DNA of 64,000 nt from Pleodorina starrii (Eukaryota > Chlorophyta > Chlorophyceae > Chlamydomonadales > Volvocaceae). How positions within the stretch are numbered: position 1 is the first letter of the stretch; each line of letters begins with the position of its first letter. Where the stretch lies: contig BRXU01000048.1 in NCBI GenBank assembly GCA_030267565.1, positions 496,001-560,000 on the forward strand, written 5' to 3'. The notes below the pieces were generated by a model. It had not been told where the DNA came from, searched no databases, and worked only from the letters and a program-made list of their open reading frames with translations. Positions 32,300 through 46,000 of this stretch are shown here, piece after piece. Position numbers and translations under genes: made by a program.

Positions 32300-34120
32300 T
32301 TATTTCCGGAAGGACAAGACCTTTTCAGGCCTCTCCACCTTCACATCTCCGTACGCCGGCTTGCCTCCCTGGTAATGCCCTTTTCTATTCTGCGACCGCG
32401 TGCCCCAATGAAGGTGCCAGGGGTTGACACAGGCCTTCTGGTCGCACAGGTGCATGGCCACACTGCTGGGGTGCTTCTTTGGGCCAATGAACGCCCAGAG
32501 CATCAGCTCATGCGCCGTCACCTTCCCTTTGCCGCTCTTATCCAGCTTCAGACTGATGTATCCCTTCTTGCTGCTGTTGTGGACCATGGCTGTCTTGCTC
32601 TCCTTGTTGGGCTTGATGGTTGTGCTGCCATCCAATCGTGGCACTACATGCACGCCGTTCACTGCTGTGTACAGGTCCCGCGGCCCCAATCTCTCGTCAC
32701 CAGGTGGATATTGCGCTTGCTGGCCAGCCCGGCAGTTGCTTGCCTCCACTGTCTGAAACATGCAGGGGGATGCCGCCAGCTGATTTGCATCCGCCTCCTT
32801 CTCCAGCATGTCGTGCTTGAGGGGGAACTGCACGAGCATTGCGTTCTCCACCTGCATGAGCTGATACTCTGAAGTCATGTTGAGCTGCTGCGCCAGCTTG
32901 TTTTTCATTTCCTCCCACGCTGGCAAGTCGTCTTCCGTAACCACCCGGTACTTGTACGCCAGGCTGTTCCCCAGCTCAGCCATTGCGGTGTAGGTACCCT
33001 TTGTGACCCCTTGCCACGTCTGAGTGCTGTCTTCGTGCCAGCAGGATGGATCGCTGCTGTTAGCCGCTGCCTTGAATTCGGCCCTCATACCCCGCAGTAG
33101 CTGGTCGTCCAGAGGCTTGACGTCGGCGGGCATGGTGGCAGGGTAAATCCTGGCCACCCCAACCCGCGTCAAGTGGGTTTCTAGGTCGTCCCTCGTCCAC
33201 CTGCTGGTGGGGGATGTCATGTGACTCCCCCCCGTAGCATTGAGTGTCGGTTTGATGATGAAGCGCTTTTTCCTTGGCGGCTTGTCGTCCTTGGTCTGCT
33301 GCTGCTGCTGCTGCTGCTGCTGAGGCGGAGGCGGCGGCGGTGGAGGTGGCGGCGGTGGCGGACGCGGCTGCTGCTGCTGCTGCTGTTGCTGCTTTAGCTG
33401 CTGCTTTAGCTGCTGCTGCTGCTGGTATTGAGCCAGGGTGAGGCCCAGCTTGATTTTTCGCGGCTTGTTGCAGTCCGCCGCTACTGTTGCTGCTGCTGCT
33501 GCTGTTGGGGTCGCCGGGTTTGCGACAGGTGATAAACCCATAGCAGGTATCGTGGCCCGCCGGCATCCTGATAACACAGCGGGCGAAGAACCGCTGCTGT
33601 GATGAGGAGATGTCGCGTCTGTCTTCCGCTTGCGTGGTGTTGATGCATGTGTTCGGTCGACGACCACCTGTGGCGTGCATTCAAGCAAACCGTGCGAGCG
33701 AGTGAGAGAGCGAGCGAGGAAATGAAATGAATTCGTGCGTGGCGTGGCGGGGTGTTACAAGCAACTAATTCCATCTATCTACAAGTGATGATGAATTGAT
33801 GGCTTTGGTTTTGTTTGCGATTTCTATATTTGTATTTGATAGTTCGTAGGCGTAGGCGGCTTGCGGAGGCGCGTTTGCGTGCACGGCTGCTGGGGCGGGG
33901 CATGGCGTGGCGGGGCGGGACGTGTCGCGCGGCGGGTTGTGTGTGTGTGTGTGTGCGCGCGGCTGCTGCGGCCGGCGCCGGCGGTCGGCGCCGGTGCAAT
34001 GTAAATCCATGTTGTTTGATGCGAAATGAATACATTATAATTATTTGTTTCATTTGTTCAATGTTGCACGGTTCGTTCTTACCTTGCGGGCGCGTTCGGC
34101 GTCTGGCGTTCGGGCGCCAT
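32300..34120 (-). CDS. I-PpoI-like His-Me finger nuclease-domain protein, copy 2
   Basis: Exons 34120-34083 and 33596-32300, 444 aa. The nuclease core with its His, two Cys, His and Asn is unchanged from copy 1. Differences: the first polyGln run is four to five residues shorter, the second is one shorter, a His at the Pro/Gln boundary is Pro, and the seventh residue from the end after Lys is Val instead of Ala (KVLSFRK against KALSFRK). The frame stays open in spite of these repeat changes, which suggests either selection or very recent duplication. Confidence 0.7.
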
Positions 34121-35818
34121 CGTCGAGTTGAGCTTGGTTGTCCATCGGTGGTCGCCGCTGAAATGTCACCAGCCAAGTTTGATAATTGCGTTGTCCTCTA
34201 TCTATCAAACTAATTTTTTATGTCGTTCGATGGGCGAGCTGGTCTTGGTTTTCCATCCGTGGTCTCCGCCTAAACGCTCGATTGCGCATTTGATAATTGT
34301 GCTGTCCTCTACCTAAAACTTTTTTGATGTTTTGCCGGAGCTCATTTTTGGTATTGTTCCGATGTCGCGGGGGGGCTTTTTTGGATTTCCGTAGTTTTTG
34401 GTTTGTTTGTTAATATTTTGATATTGTATACCATGACATTTTATTTCTTTGATGGTTGTCTCAATAATTTGCGGCGCCGTGATGATGTATCTGGTGCGTC
34501 CGGATTGGCGCGCGCGCGCGCTGGCCCGCCGCGCGCCGCAGCGCCGCGTGTCGCTGCTGCAAACCCACACCCCGCCTACTCTCACCCGCCGACCCGACCC
34601 ACCCGCGCTCCGCTCAGTCTGGCTGTCTCTGTCTCTGTCTCTCTGTGTGTTTCTCATCTGCTCGCTCACTTTCTTCCTGTATTCTATCGGCGCTCTCCCT
34701 CTCTATCTTCAGCTTTCCTTTCAAGCTTTCCTTTCACCGCTGGATAGCTCTCGCTGCTGGCTGTGTGGATGCTGTTGCGTGGTGTTGATGTAGTAATAAG
34801 TTGTATGGTATGGTAGTCCCTCCGGCCGTTCGTTTGTTGCTTTCCCGGCCGCTGCCGGCACGCACATGATGGATGGATGGATGGATGGATGGATGGATGG
34901 ATGGATGGATGGATGGATGGACGGATGGATTAGGTACACGGCTGAGCACGCGAGGATATGATGCGGATTCGTTGTAGGTGGGTTTGCCCGCAGAGCATTA
35001 CACAGCAGAGCAGCACAGCCGACTGGACCACACGGGACTGCACGGACCGACGACTCTCGCGCACGCACAATCATCGCGTCTGTTACAAAACCAACTGACC
35101 AACGCGCTCTCCCGCACATTTGCCGTACAGTTGCCGTACAGTCGGTCCATCCGCCGCGGCGTCCTTTGCGTATGGACCACCACTCGTGCGCGCTGAAAAT
35201 AAACGACTTTAATTCGCGTTACACAACTGTAGCTACTATACTTTACACCTGCTGCGCTGCGCGTTACTAATAAGGGTGCCAAGCAAACCCAAAGTCGCCC
35301 ACAGCCCTCAACCCTCGCTCCAAAGGAAAGGAGAACCCTACGCGCGTATCTAACGGCGCACACATATTTCTGAAGAAGGACGCATGCAAAACAACGCGCG
35401 CAACTATTAGAACAATTATAAGTTCGCACACTTCCAACGAATGGATCTGTCTGCCGTACAGTAACGTACAGCAACGTCCCTCCGGCAGTCCGAAACTAAC
35501 GAACACTGCAGCCGCCGCCCCCGCAACCCGCCGCAACCGCCGCTGCGCTGCGCTGCATTTAGGGTCGCACCATTGAAACTAAACTAAAACACACTTCTCC
35601 GCACATGCCGTACACTTGCTGTACATTGCCGTACTACGGCCAGTCCGCAGCAGCGCCGCGCATTCATTCATTAAGTAATACGCAAATGTGTGTCCACACT
35701 TCCTGCCGTACATCCTGCCGTACATCCTGCAGCCAGCCACCGTATATGCAGCCACCGTCCGCGGCGTGTCGTGAATTCACCACTCATTCATGCATGCACA
35801 CCGCCGTTCACGTTCACA
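34121..35818. other. Intergenic region between nuclease and methyltransferase genes, copy 2
   Basis: Same content as 10479-12172, including the (ATGG)n tract (one unit longer) and the TGCCGTACA cluster (about 35120-35724). No gene seen. Confidence 0.6.
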
Positions 35819-37784
35819 TCACCGCCTCGCGGGAACGAGGACAAGGTTCGCCGCGCTGTTGTTAAATTTGTTCCCGTCAATGTAGCCGATGCGCCACTCG
35901 CCCTGCCGCCTGTCCAGGCCCCCGTCCTGGGCCAAGGGAATCTTCGCCGCCAGATCCTCCGGCCGCCACGCAACTGCAACGAGATGCTTGACAGCGAAGC
36001 ACCTGTCCACCTTCTTGGCGCCCTTCCCCTCCCCCGTCTGCAAGGCGAGCCGGGCGAAAACGTCGCCCTTCCCGTCCGGCTTCGTGGTCCGGCAGGTCGC
36101 CGCCTTCTTCGTCTCCACGTTCCGGACAACGCCGTTGGCGTTGACCTCCCACCCCTCCGCGTGGACGCAGGGGATGTACTGCATGGCACGGCATGGGCGA
36201 TGGGTTGCACCAGGCAAGGGAGGGCGAAAGGTAACGCTGTGTACGGCGGTGTGTATTGTTAATAAAAGGGTAGGTAATAAGAATGGGTCCAAGCAAAATA
36301 CCCTAAAACCCTACGACGACAGCTAGGTTAGTACGACGTACGGCCCGCAGGTATCAACGGGCTGCCACGCATCCACGCATTCGGCACCCCACTTCCCGCA
36401 TCCAAGCATCCACGCATCCCGAATCCATGCATCCCGAATCCACGCCTTGCCCTCTGCCACTTGCCCTCCGCTTCTCACCTTGCCCTCCGCCTCGGCGGCC
36501 CTCTTTCCCTCCTCTCCCAAGTACATATCGTCGTCTGGCTGCAGGTCGGTCTTGTGAAAATAGTCGTCCACGCCCAGCGACGTCTTGCGGACAACCCGGC
36601 TGCTGCGCCGGGTGCCCTGCTGGGCGCCGGTGGGGCGGTTGGCGGCCGCCGCAGCCGCCGCCTGGTCCGCCAGCTGCGCGACACGTGCGGCATCCAGGGC
36701 CGCCGATTTGGCCTCCTTCTCGGCCACCTTGACCGAGTCCGTCTCGAATTTCGCCCGCGCCCGCTCCATCTCCGCAGCCCAGGCGGGGTCCTTGGGTCCA
36801 GCAGCGGATTTCTTGACGAAGACGTATCCGCGGAACGTATCCTTTGCTGTGGAGGGGTGCGGCCATACGTAGGTTCCCAAGCCTTTAATTGCCAAGCCCT
36901 AAAACCATCAAGTTAGTGAGGGGCAGCCGCGACCCTAACGACGTTCTATGGACCGATGTGATCCGACGCGATAGGCCCGACACGATAGGCCCCCACACAA
37001 CAACCTAGCTAGATCTATCTCTATCTAGATCTACCAATCTACCTATCCATCTATATATCTTGACGTACCGGAGCCAGACATCTTCAGGCCTCTCACTACG
37101 TCGACCAGCTGGATGTTTTCGAAACCCAGTGAAGCCATCAAGGCCTCTGGGAACGCCCAGCCCTTACTCTTGGATGTCGACATCGTGTGCTGCACGATCA
37201 TGATTGCCTGTGGGGCGAGCAAGGAGGCGGCGGCGGCGGCGGTGGGGGCGCGGGTAGGTGGAAGATAGAGGGAGCGGCGGCGGCAGCAGTAGCTAGTGGG
37301 GTGGCGGCAGCGGCGGCGGCGGACAGGGGGCAGTGGCCGCGGTGGGAGTGGGGGAGGCGCAGAAAGGGTCGGCGGCGGCGGCAGAGGTGGCGGCAGAGGT
37401 GGCGGCAGCAGCGGCGGCGGCGGACAGGGGGCAGTGGCCGCGGTGGGAGTGGGGGAGGCGCAGAAAGGGTCGGCGGCGGCGGCAGAGGTGGCGGCAGAGG
37501 TGGCGGCAGCAGCGGCGGCGGCGGACAGGGGGCAGTGGCCGCGGTGGGAGTGGGGGAGGCGCAGAAAGGGTCGGCGGCGGCGGCAGAGGTGGCGGCAGAG
37601 GTGGCGGCAGCAGCGGCGGCGGCGGACAGGGGGCAGTGGCCGCGGTGGGAGTGGGGGAGGCGCAGAAAGGGTCGGCGGCGGCGGCAGAGGTGGCGGCAGC
37701 GGAGGCGGAGAAGGTTGTCGGCGGCGCGCGGAAATAGGGTCGGAGGAGGTGGGGCTGGCGGAAGCGGCGGGGGCGGCGGCAGCA

Positions 37785-37825
<41 letters not shown>

Positions 37826-40263
37826 AGCGGTGGCCGAGATGGTGACGGCAGCGGAGGCGGCGGAGGCGCTGGGGACGGAGGCGGGCTAGCGGCGGTGGGG
37901 CTAGCGGCGGCGGTGGCGGTGGCGGTGGTGGCGGCGGAGGTGGAGGCGGCAGCGGAGGCGGAGAAGGTTGTCGGCGGCGCGCGGAAATAGGGTCGGAGGA
38001 GGTGGGGCTGGCGGAAGCGGCGGGGGCGGCGGCAGCAGCGGCGGCGGTGGCGGCGGCGGCGGCGGCAGCGGCGGCGGCGGCGGCAGCGGCGGCAGCGGCG
38101 GCAGTGGCCGAGATGGTGCCGGCAGCGGAGGCGGCGGAGGCGCTGGGGACGGAGGCGGGCTAGCGGCGGTGGGGCTAGCGGCGGCGGTGGCGGTGGCGGT
38201 GGTGGCGGCGGAGGTGGAGGCGGAGGCGGTGTGGAGAAGGTTGTCGGCGGCGCGCGGAAATAGGGTCGGAGGAGGTGGGGCTGGCGGAAGCGGCGGGGTT
38301 GGCGGCAGCAGTGGCGGCAGCAGCGGCGGCGGCGGCGGCGGCGGTGGCGGCAGCGGAGGCAGCAGTGGCGGCGGTGGCCGAGATGGTGGCGGCAGAGGCG
38401 GCGGCGGAGGCGCTGGGGACGGAGGCGGAAGCGCTGGGGACGGAGTTTGCGGTGGTGGTGGCGGCGGCGGTGGCAGAGGTGGCGGCGGATGCGGTGGCGG
38501 AGGCGGTGGCGGGGTGGCGGCGGCGGCGCGGCCACGGCGGCGCGGCCACGGCGGGGTGCCGTGCCACGGCGGGGTGCCTTGACCCCAAAGCCCTTCGTTA
38601 CCACACCATGCCCTGGCCCCCTGGCGCTGCCCCCCTGGGGCTGCCACCCTTGGATCCCTCTCTCAAAACAATCACTCCCCAATCACTCCCCAGCCGTGCC
38701 CTCCCCGGCATTCACCGCTCCCCCGCCCCACGAACGCAAACGAACCCACACACACACATACACATTCACACTACCACACGCGAACTGACCTTCAGGGAAG
38801 GGCAGTTGTTCCAGAGCCGCCCTATGGCCATCTTCGCCGCTTTGGTCATGCCGACCCAGAAGGTGAAGGCGTGAGTCGCCGGCGAAAGCGTTCCCACCTG
38901 CGGCCGGCACGGAGAAAGCGGTCCATCACGGCTGCCAGGATCCTTCATGACACGCCGCACGCGCGACATGTGCCCCAGTGCCTCATAAAGCCCGGTCCAA
39001 ACCACACCACACCACACTACATACGACATAGGCCCCGTGCACTAGAACAAACCAAACCAAGCCCGTTCCAAACCAAACCTCACCTCCGAAATGCTGGCGC
39101 AATTCGCCTTCGGCGGGGCGCTCTTGTTCTTCATGGCCGCCTTAAAGACCGGCATCTTCTGCATCAAATAGTCGAAGGCGGCAACCGCCTTCAGCACCTT
39201 GACGGGGTCGAACTCGATCCCGAACGCCCACTCCACCGCAGGGTACAGCAGGGCATGAAACAGGACCCTGTTGTAACACGGGACGCACATACATCAGGGG
39301 CGCACAAAGATTAGGGGCCATCAGGGGGCGGCGGGGGGCGTCGGGGGGGGGGGAAGCTTAGCGTGTAGATTACGGGCGAAAGGAGGCAGGGGATGGGAAG
39401 GGGGAAGAAGGGCGGGGCGGGGATTCATGCCTGCCATGCGACTGATGAGGACCATGTGAACCCTAACGCAGCCAGTCCCTAGCAACCCCTCGCCCCCGGT
39501 CGACAGCGCCCTACCTTCCCGTTTCAGGCAACAAACAGTGCAGTGAGAACAACGTAGCGAAATTGTGCATCGAATGTGGCTCCCCGCCGCCCGGTTCCCC
39601 CCCACTCCCGTTCACACCTACACACACACAAACACACACGGGGTGCGAAACTAACCTGTTAATTCCGGACCCGATGTCCACGAATACCGACGAGCGGCGC
39701 AGTCCCGCCTTCCTCACCATCGCGTACAAGCACCTGCAAATCAATCAAACAAACAGACTCGTCAGTGTTGGTGGTTTGCGGTCGGCGGGCAGGCATTGAG
39801 AGGGGGGAGAGAGGTTGGCGCGCACGGAGATCTTGGGGAACGGGGCACAGGACAGTAAGCCTTGGCGGGACAGAAAGGTGCCCAACTAACGCGCCCCAAC
39901 CGGCAACCTGCTGCATGCAATAACGGGGCCTATTGTCGCCCTATATTTTAAGAGCTGTGGTCAATCGTTATAGTGCGGCGCGTTACTTACAGTTGAATAG
40001 ATAGACACGTGAGCGTTCCGTATAAACCTTTGATTCCAGTGCCGCCTGTCATCTCCTGCAGGCGCAATGCAACATAAGAACAAAAGGGTGCGGAACGTTA
40101 CAAACGTTAAGATCGGCAGGAGGCAAAGGTGAAATGGCGGGAGTAGGCAAAAAGGGCGGGTAGGCTGCGTTACCTCGAATGAGTTCATTTTGGTGTGCAT
40201 TTCGGTTGTGTCCTTGGAAGGCTTCTGATTGCTGGGTTGCGCTATGGCTGGGAGTGGGGGCAT
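35819..40263 (-). CDS. DOT1-like SAM methyltransferase fused to a NUMOD/HNH-like domain, copy 2
   Basis: Exons 40263-40174, 40055-39991, 39733-39656, 39267-39084, 38897-38790, 37207-37069, 36882-36479 and 36178-35819. I saw no coding difference from copy 1; SAM-binding motifs and the Tyr-for-His change in the HNH-like part are both present. Even the 1.6-kb GGC-rich intron keeps the same length, so this stretch has not diverged since duplication. Confidence 0.7.
37208..38789. repeat. GGC/GCC-rich intron minisatellite, copy 2
   Basis: Same length and unit order as 13562-15143. Confidence 0.75.
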
Positions 40264-41445
40264 TTTTTCTGCGCTTGCGGCGGCTTCCTCGGCGTGCGCG
40301 CGGCAACACCAGGTAGCTAGGTACAGCTAGAGGCGACAGCAGCACACTCGGAACTAATAGGATGATTCGCAAACGTTCAAGGCAAGCGGCTGCAGCTCAT
40401 CAATTCTGCTTGGTGCGTGGTGAATGACTGCGGAAAACATCGCGCGCCAACTTTTAAAGTTGGACCTAAAACTCGGTGTACGGGGTCCGCGCGCGGGAGG
40501 CCCTGTCGCCGTACTAGCAGCTAGCGAACGCGCGCGCGCGCGCGCCGGCTTACCTACCAATCATGGCATATCTCGTCCCCATGGCTACAGAAATCCTGGC
40601 AGATAGGGCCACGACGTGGCCCTTTCCGGATAACAAAAATGTTGCCGCGCCGTGCCGTTGCGCGGCGCGGTAGTCTCCGCCGAGAACAGTACCTGCAAGG
40701 AAGGACAGGCACATTGCGGATTCAATGCATACTTAATCAGTCAATTGCGTACATGCCTGCCTTGTTCAGCAGTAAAAAGGGGAAGCGGCAAGCTTGGCAC
40801 TCGCATTCAGTGAGGGCGCTTCAAAAGTGGTTGTTAAGACCCGGCACCGGGCGACAGATTGTAAGCACAACGCGCAAATGACTGACTGATTGATTAACAA
40901 CCTCATCAAGGAGCCCACCCTCAGCGGTGGTGAAAACAGCATCTACGTTGCGCCGTTGCGCCGACGGTCCATAGCAAGCCGCCTTTCTGGCTGCGAAACC
41001 AATATCGCCTTACCTGCATATCTCTACTCGCATCCGGCAGAGCATACAGCTCTCGAACAGATGCCCAGTGCTGACGAGCCGGAATCGTTGGCTCGCCTAG
41101 GTAACCGTGGTTATTATACTGGCTCGATAAAGCAGTAGTAAATGTCGCAACGGTAAAAATCCATTAATGTATTCTATGTCTTACTTCGGATGAGCTGAGC
41201 TAACAGAATACAGCGAGCACGACACCGTACGGAGAGGAGAAACACGGGAGAGCGAGAGCTGCGAGCGAGAGCGGCGAGAGAGGCGTTGTGATACCTTACC
41301 CGCAGCTTGTCAATGAAACGACAAGCGAGGCAATAAAGACGTGTTGCGCGGGGCGCGAGGCTCCCGAGGGAGGTGTGTGTGAGTGTGTGTTTGGGTGGGG
41401 AGGGAGGGCCGGTGCGGATTCCGGATTCCCCTCGGTTTGCTCGCT
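40264..41445. other. Upstream region of the methyltransferase gene, copy 2
   Basis: Counterpart of 16618-17799; presumed promoter region, nothing else recognised. Confidence 0.5.
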
Positions 41446-42619
41446 ACGGTAAGGGAAACCCGATCCATCACAGGCGTGGGACTGTGGGCCATATTGACGA
41501 TCGAATTCCATGGTGGAAATGTATTGCGGCGCGGGTTGGGTGAGGGAAAGGTGGATGGGGTGCAGATGCAGGGTATGGGGAGAGAGGGAGGCCGAAAGGA
41601 GGGTCGCACCGGGCGGGCCTGGTGGGGAAAAGGAAACCAAATCCATCACAGGCGTGGGAAAGAGGGCCAGCTGGTCGCCGCGGGCGGGAGCGAAGGAGGG
41701 AAGGGGGAGGGAGGGAGGTGTGTGGGTGTGGGTGTGGGTGTGTGTGTGTGGGTCGTGGTGGGCGGGAGGGTGAGTTACGGGGGATTGCATTCCCGCGGGA
41801 TAACCTGCTCCGCCGGAAAGGGAAACCAGATCCATCACAGGCGTGGGAAAGAGGGCCAGCTGGTCGCCGCGGACGGGAGCGAAGGAGGGAAGGGGGAGGG
41901 AGGGAGGTGTGTGGGTGTGGGTGGGTGGTGGTAGGCGGGAGGGTGAGTTACGGGGGATACCATCCCCGCGGGTACCCTGCTCCGCCGGAAAGGGAAACCA
42001 GATCCATCACAGGCGTGGGAAAGAGGGCCAGCTGGTCGGCGCGGGCGGGAGCGAAGGAGGGAAGGGGGAGGGAGGGAGGTGTGTGGGTGTGTGTGGGTGT
42101 GTGTGGGTGGTGGTGGGCGGGAGGGTGAGTTACGGGGAATTTCATCCCCGCGGGATAACCTGCTCCGCCGGAAAGGGAAACCAGATCCATCACAGGCGTG
42201 GGAAAGAGGGCCAGCTGGTCGCCGCGGGCGGGAGCGAAGGAGGGAAGGGGGAGGGAGGGAGGTGTGTGGGTGTGGGTGTGGGTGTGGGTGTGTGGGTGGT
42301 GGTAGGCGGGAGAGTGAGTTACGGGGGATTCCATCCCCGCGGGATACCTGATACCCTGATACCTGATACCCTGATACCCTGGGAAAGAGGGCCAGCTGGT
42401 CGGCGGGGGCGGAAGCGAAGGAGGGGGGGGAAGGGAGGTGTGTGGGTGTGTGGGTGTGGGTGGGTGGGTAGAAGGTCCTCCCCCACGCTCCCCCTGGCCG
42501 TTCCGGATGGGAACCCGATTGCATTTCAGGCGTGGGACTGTGGGCCCAATTGCTGACAGAGTTCCTAAATGGATTTTTGTGTCGGCCGGACGCCAAGGGG
42601 TTAGCGCCCCATTACCCCA

Positions 42620-42654
<35 letters not shown>

Positions 42655-42836
42655 GGGTGTGGGTGGGTAGGAGGTTCTCCCCACGCTCCCCCTGGCCGTT
42701 CCGAAAAGGAAAACCTGATCCATCACAACTGCGGGGCCCTGGGCCCTATTGCTGACAGAATCCCTGGTTGGATTTGTGTGTCGGCCGGACGCCAAGGGGT
42801 TCGCGCCCCATGACCCCAGGGTGGGTGTGTGGCTGT
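41446..42836. repeat. Degenerate GTGTGGG minisatellite, copy 2
   Basis: Same units and lengths as 17800-19190. Confidence 0.85.
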
Positions 42837-43057
42837 GTGTTTTTCGGCTGTGTGATTGGTTGGGTTCGAAAGGTGGGACAGGAAATCGTGCATCTCCATT
42901 ATTGGTACAGTATTGGCAAACCTCCGCATTCGGACGTTGCCGCGCGCCCGCCCTCCTTGCCATGTGTCTGGGTCTGGTCAGGGCCCCGGTGCGTATGGAC
43001 CACACGCCCCCATATCAGATGGCGGCGGCCACGGCCACAGCACGGGATCCTCCGTCC

Positions 43058-46000
43058 TCAATCAAACCACATGTCGTCCTCGTCATAGACCGTGGGGGCC
43101 TCATTCGATGTGCGCCCACGGTAGGGCCCCTCGTGAGGTGCCGAAACCCCCCGATATTCTGCAGGCCTCACACCTCCGTGCCTGGCCGCTCCCTCACTGC
43201 TGTAATCCGACTCCTCTTCGCCGCCCATCCTTCCATTGGGCCCTGCCGTCAACCATCCAGACGCCTGGAACCGCCTGCTGCCCCCATCTTCAGAATCAAA
43301 TGCCTGCCTCCCTTCCATGCTCCCTCCTTGGAACTGGGAATCCCCTTCACCGCCCTCCGACTCTGACACGTCTTCCTCCCAGTCTGGGCCCCGGGCTACC
43401 TCAGCTTCATCATCCACAAAGGGGCACAACCGTCGGCGCTTCGCCCACGGGAAACCGGATCCATCTACACCCATCCCAGCCTGTCCGCCTGCTTCCGCCG
43501 CCGGCTGGTACCGCCTGCTGCCGGATGCAAACACTGGCGATCCCACCCAGGGTTTGGTGGCCGCGGGGGTGCGAACAGTGCTGCGCCCGCCGGCGTTGGA
43601 AAAGCGCACAGGGGCGTCCACATTGGCGGGTGTCACGTTGGCGGGTGTCGTGATGCGTGGTGTGGCGGCGGCGATGGAATCAGCCCGGCTGAAGGTGGTG
43701 GGGAAGCCAGCGTAGGTGCCAGCTTTGGTGTCACCATCTCGGTGCCTACCAACCGCGACCCGGCCGTACTCCACACGTGGCGTCTCTAAAGCCCCCATGC
43801 CCCGCGCCGATGCAGGGAACCCGCGCCGCCGGGCTGGCGGCACCTCCGACGGCGGCATCCAACCGTCCCGCCCATCGGCTCTTGCCCTCCCATTGCCCTC
43901 CCCCTGCCGCTGCATAGGTGGCCGCAGCGCGAATACACGGCCCCCTTCCTGCTCAACCGATCCCGCGGACGGACCTGCCTCTTCCGCCAGCACACGTGGC
44001 GTCTCTAAAGCCCCCATGCCCCGCGCCGATGCAGGGAACCCGCGCCGCCGGGCTGGCGGCACCTCCGACGGCGGCATCCAACCGTCCCGCCCATCGGCTC
44101 TTGCCCTCCCATTGCTCTCCCCCTGCCGCTGCATAGGTGGCCGCAGCGCGAATACACGGCCCCCTTCCTGCTCAACCGATCCCGCGGACGGACCTGCCTC
44201 TTCCGCCAGCACACGTGGCGTCTCTAAAGCCCCCATGCCCCGCGCCGATGCAGGGAACCCGCGCCGCCGGGCTGGCGGCACCTCCGACGGCGGCATCCAA
44301 CCGTCCCGCCCATCGGCTCTTGCCCTCCCATTGCTCTCCCCCTGCCGCTGCATAGGTGGCCGCAGCGCGAATACACGGCCCCCTTCCTGCTCAACCGATC
44401 CCGCGGACGGACCTGCCTCTTCCGCCAGCACACGTGGCGTCTCTAAAGCCCCCATGCCCCGCGCCGATGCAGGGAACCCGTGCCGCCGGGCTGGCGGCAC
44501 CTCCGACGGCGGCGTCCAACCGTCCCGCCCATCGGCTCTTGCCCTCCAATTGCCCTCCCCCTGCCGCTGCATAGGTGGCCGCAGCGCGAATACACGCCCC
44601 CCTTCCTGCTCAACCGATCCCGCGGACGGACCTGCCTCTTCCGCCAGCATGTTATGTGCCGGGGGTTGAGGTGGCGGCGGCGGCGGCGGCGGCCGTGGCG
44701 GCGGCGGCTGTGGGTGCTCCTCATTTGCTGGCGGCGGAGGTGGTGGCGGCGGTGATGACGGCGGCGGCGCCGCCACAGTAGCGGCTGCCTCCTCAGCGGC
44801 CGCCACCCCTGCCGTCGCCCCCTCCGTCACCACGTCCTCTGACGCCGGGGCCCCTACCTCCGCCGCGGCTGCAGCCGCCCTGGCTGCCGCAACGCGTGGT
44901 GCCGGCGGCTGTGAAGGCGCCTCGTCCTCTGACAGCTGCTCGGACTGATCACGCCGTGCTGCCATGTTCTGAGCAGTGACGGGCGGCTCTGACGGAGGTG
45001 TGTCCGTTTGCTGCTGCCGCTGCTGGCGCCTCCAGGATGCGAGCCGTGAAATGGCTGCCTGGCCCAGCATGGTCTCACGGTCCCGAATGTAGTGGGTCTC
45101 CCACGTGCGGATGGAGTTGCCCATGATTCGGGCATCACCGGCCAGGGGGCCCTGCATTGCCGCAACCTCGCGAACCACATCACCCCACGCCGATGTGCTG
45201 TGGATGTGGCGAAATACGCGAGCTGGAAAGGGCGTCCAGGGTGCCCTGTACAGCCTCTGAATGCGGGTCCACGAGTTGCCCACGGTGATAGAGTTCTCGT
45301 CGTACGGAAAGCCGTTTGGTGATACGAACAGCGTCGGAGGCTGCTCTTCAGCAGTTGAGTAGTTGAGCAAGACAGGCCGTGCGTGTTCCAAATAGTTCTT
45401 TGTTGCCGCCGCAAGGGAGCGGGGCAAGGTGAAGACCGTTGCCGTTGGTGTGTACCGCTCCGTCTTGTGGTGAAAAAGCTCTACCGTAATGCTTTGTACA
45501 GCCCCGGCCTGCTGCGCCGATGAAGGTGTCGGCTGTCGGTGGGATGTAAGCCTCAGGCTGTTGCCACGGCAGCCAGTGCGCACACACTGCCGAGAAAGGC
45601 AGCAGGGCTCCCCGGGGACAGTAAGGGTGCGGATCACCCCAAGGCGAAGGGGCGGAATGTATAGGCCCGACAAGAAGGCCACAAGAAGGGCGTCGCCGGC
45701 AAGTCGTGCTGTATCATACCCCACAACGTCACCGATGCTCAGGTCCCGCTGTATCCTCTCCTCCGCACGCTGCAGCAGATCGGTTGAAAACGCGAGAAGT
45801 GTGCTCTTACTGGGTAGCTCTGCCGGCATATCCTCCTCGCCGTCCACTGGTACCATCGGCTCCAACGTCTCCCGACCTTGTGCTGTCACGCCTGCGGCTG
45901 CTGCCTCTGCTGCTGCAGCTGCTGCGTCTGGCGCCGCTCTTGCTGGCGGCTGCATTCTGGACGGTGGCCCCGTTGGCGCGGCGGTTCCAATTGGGGAGGC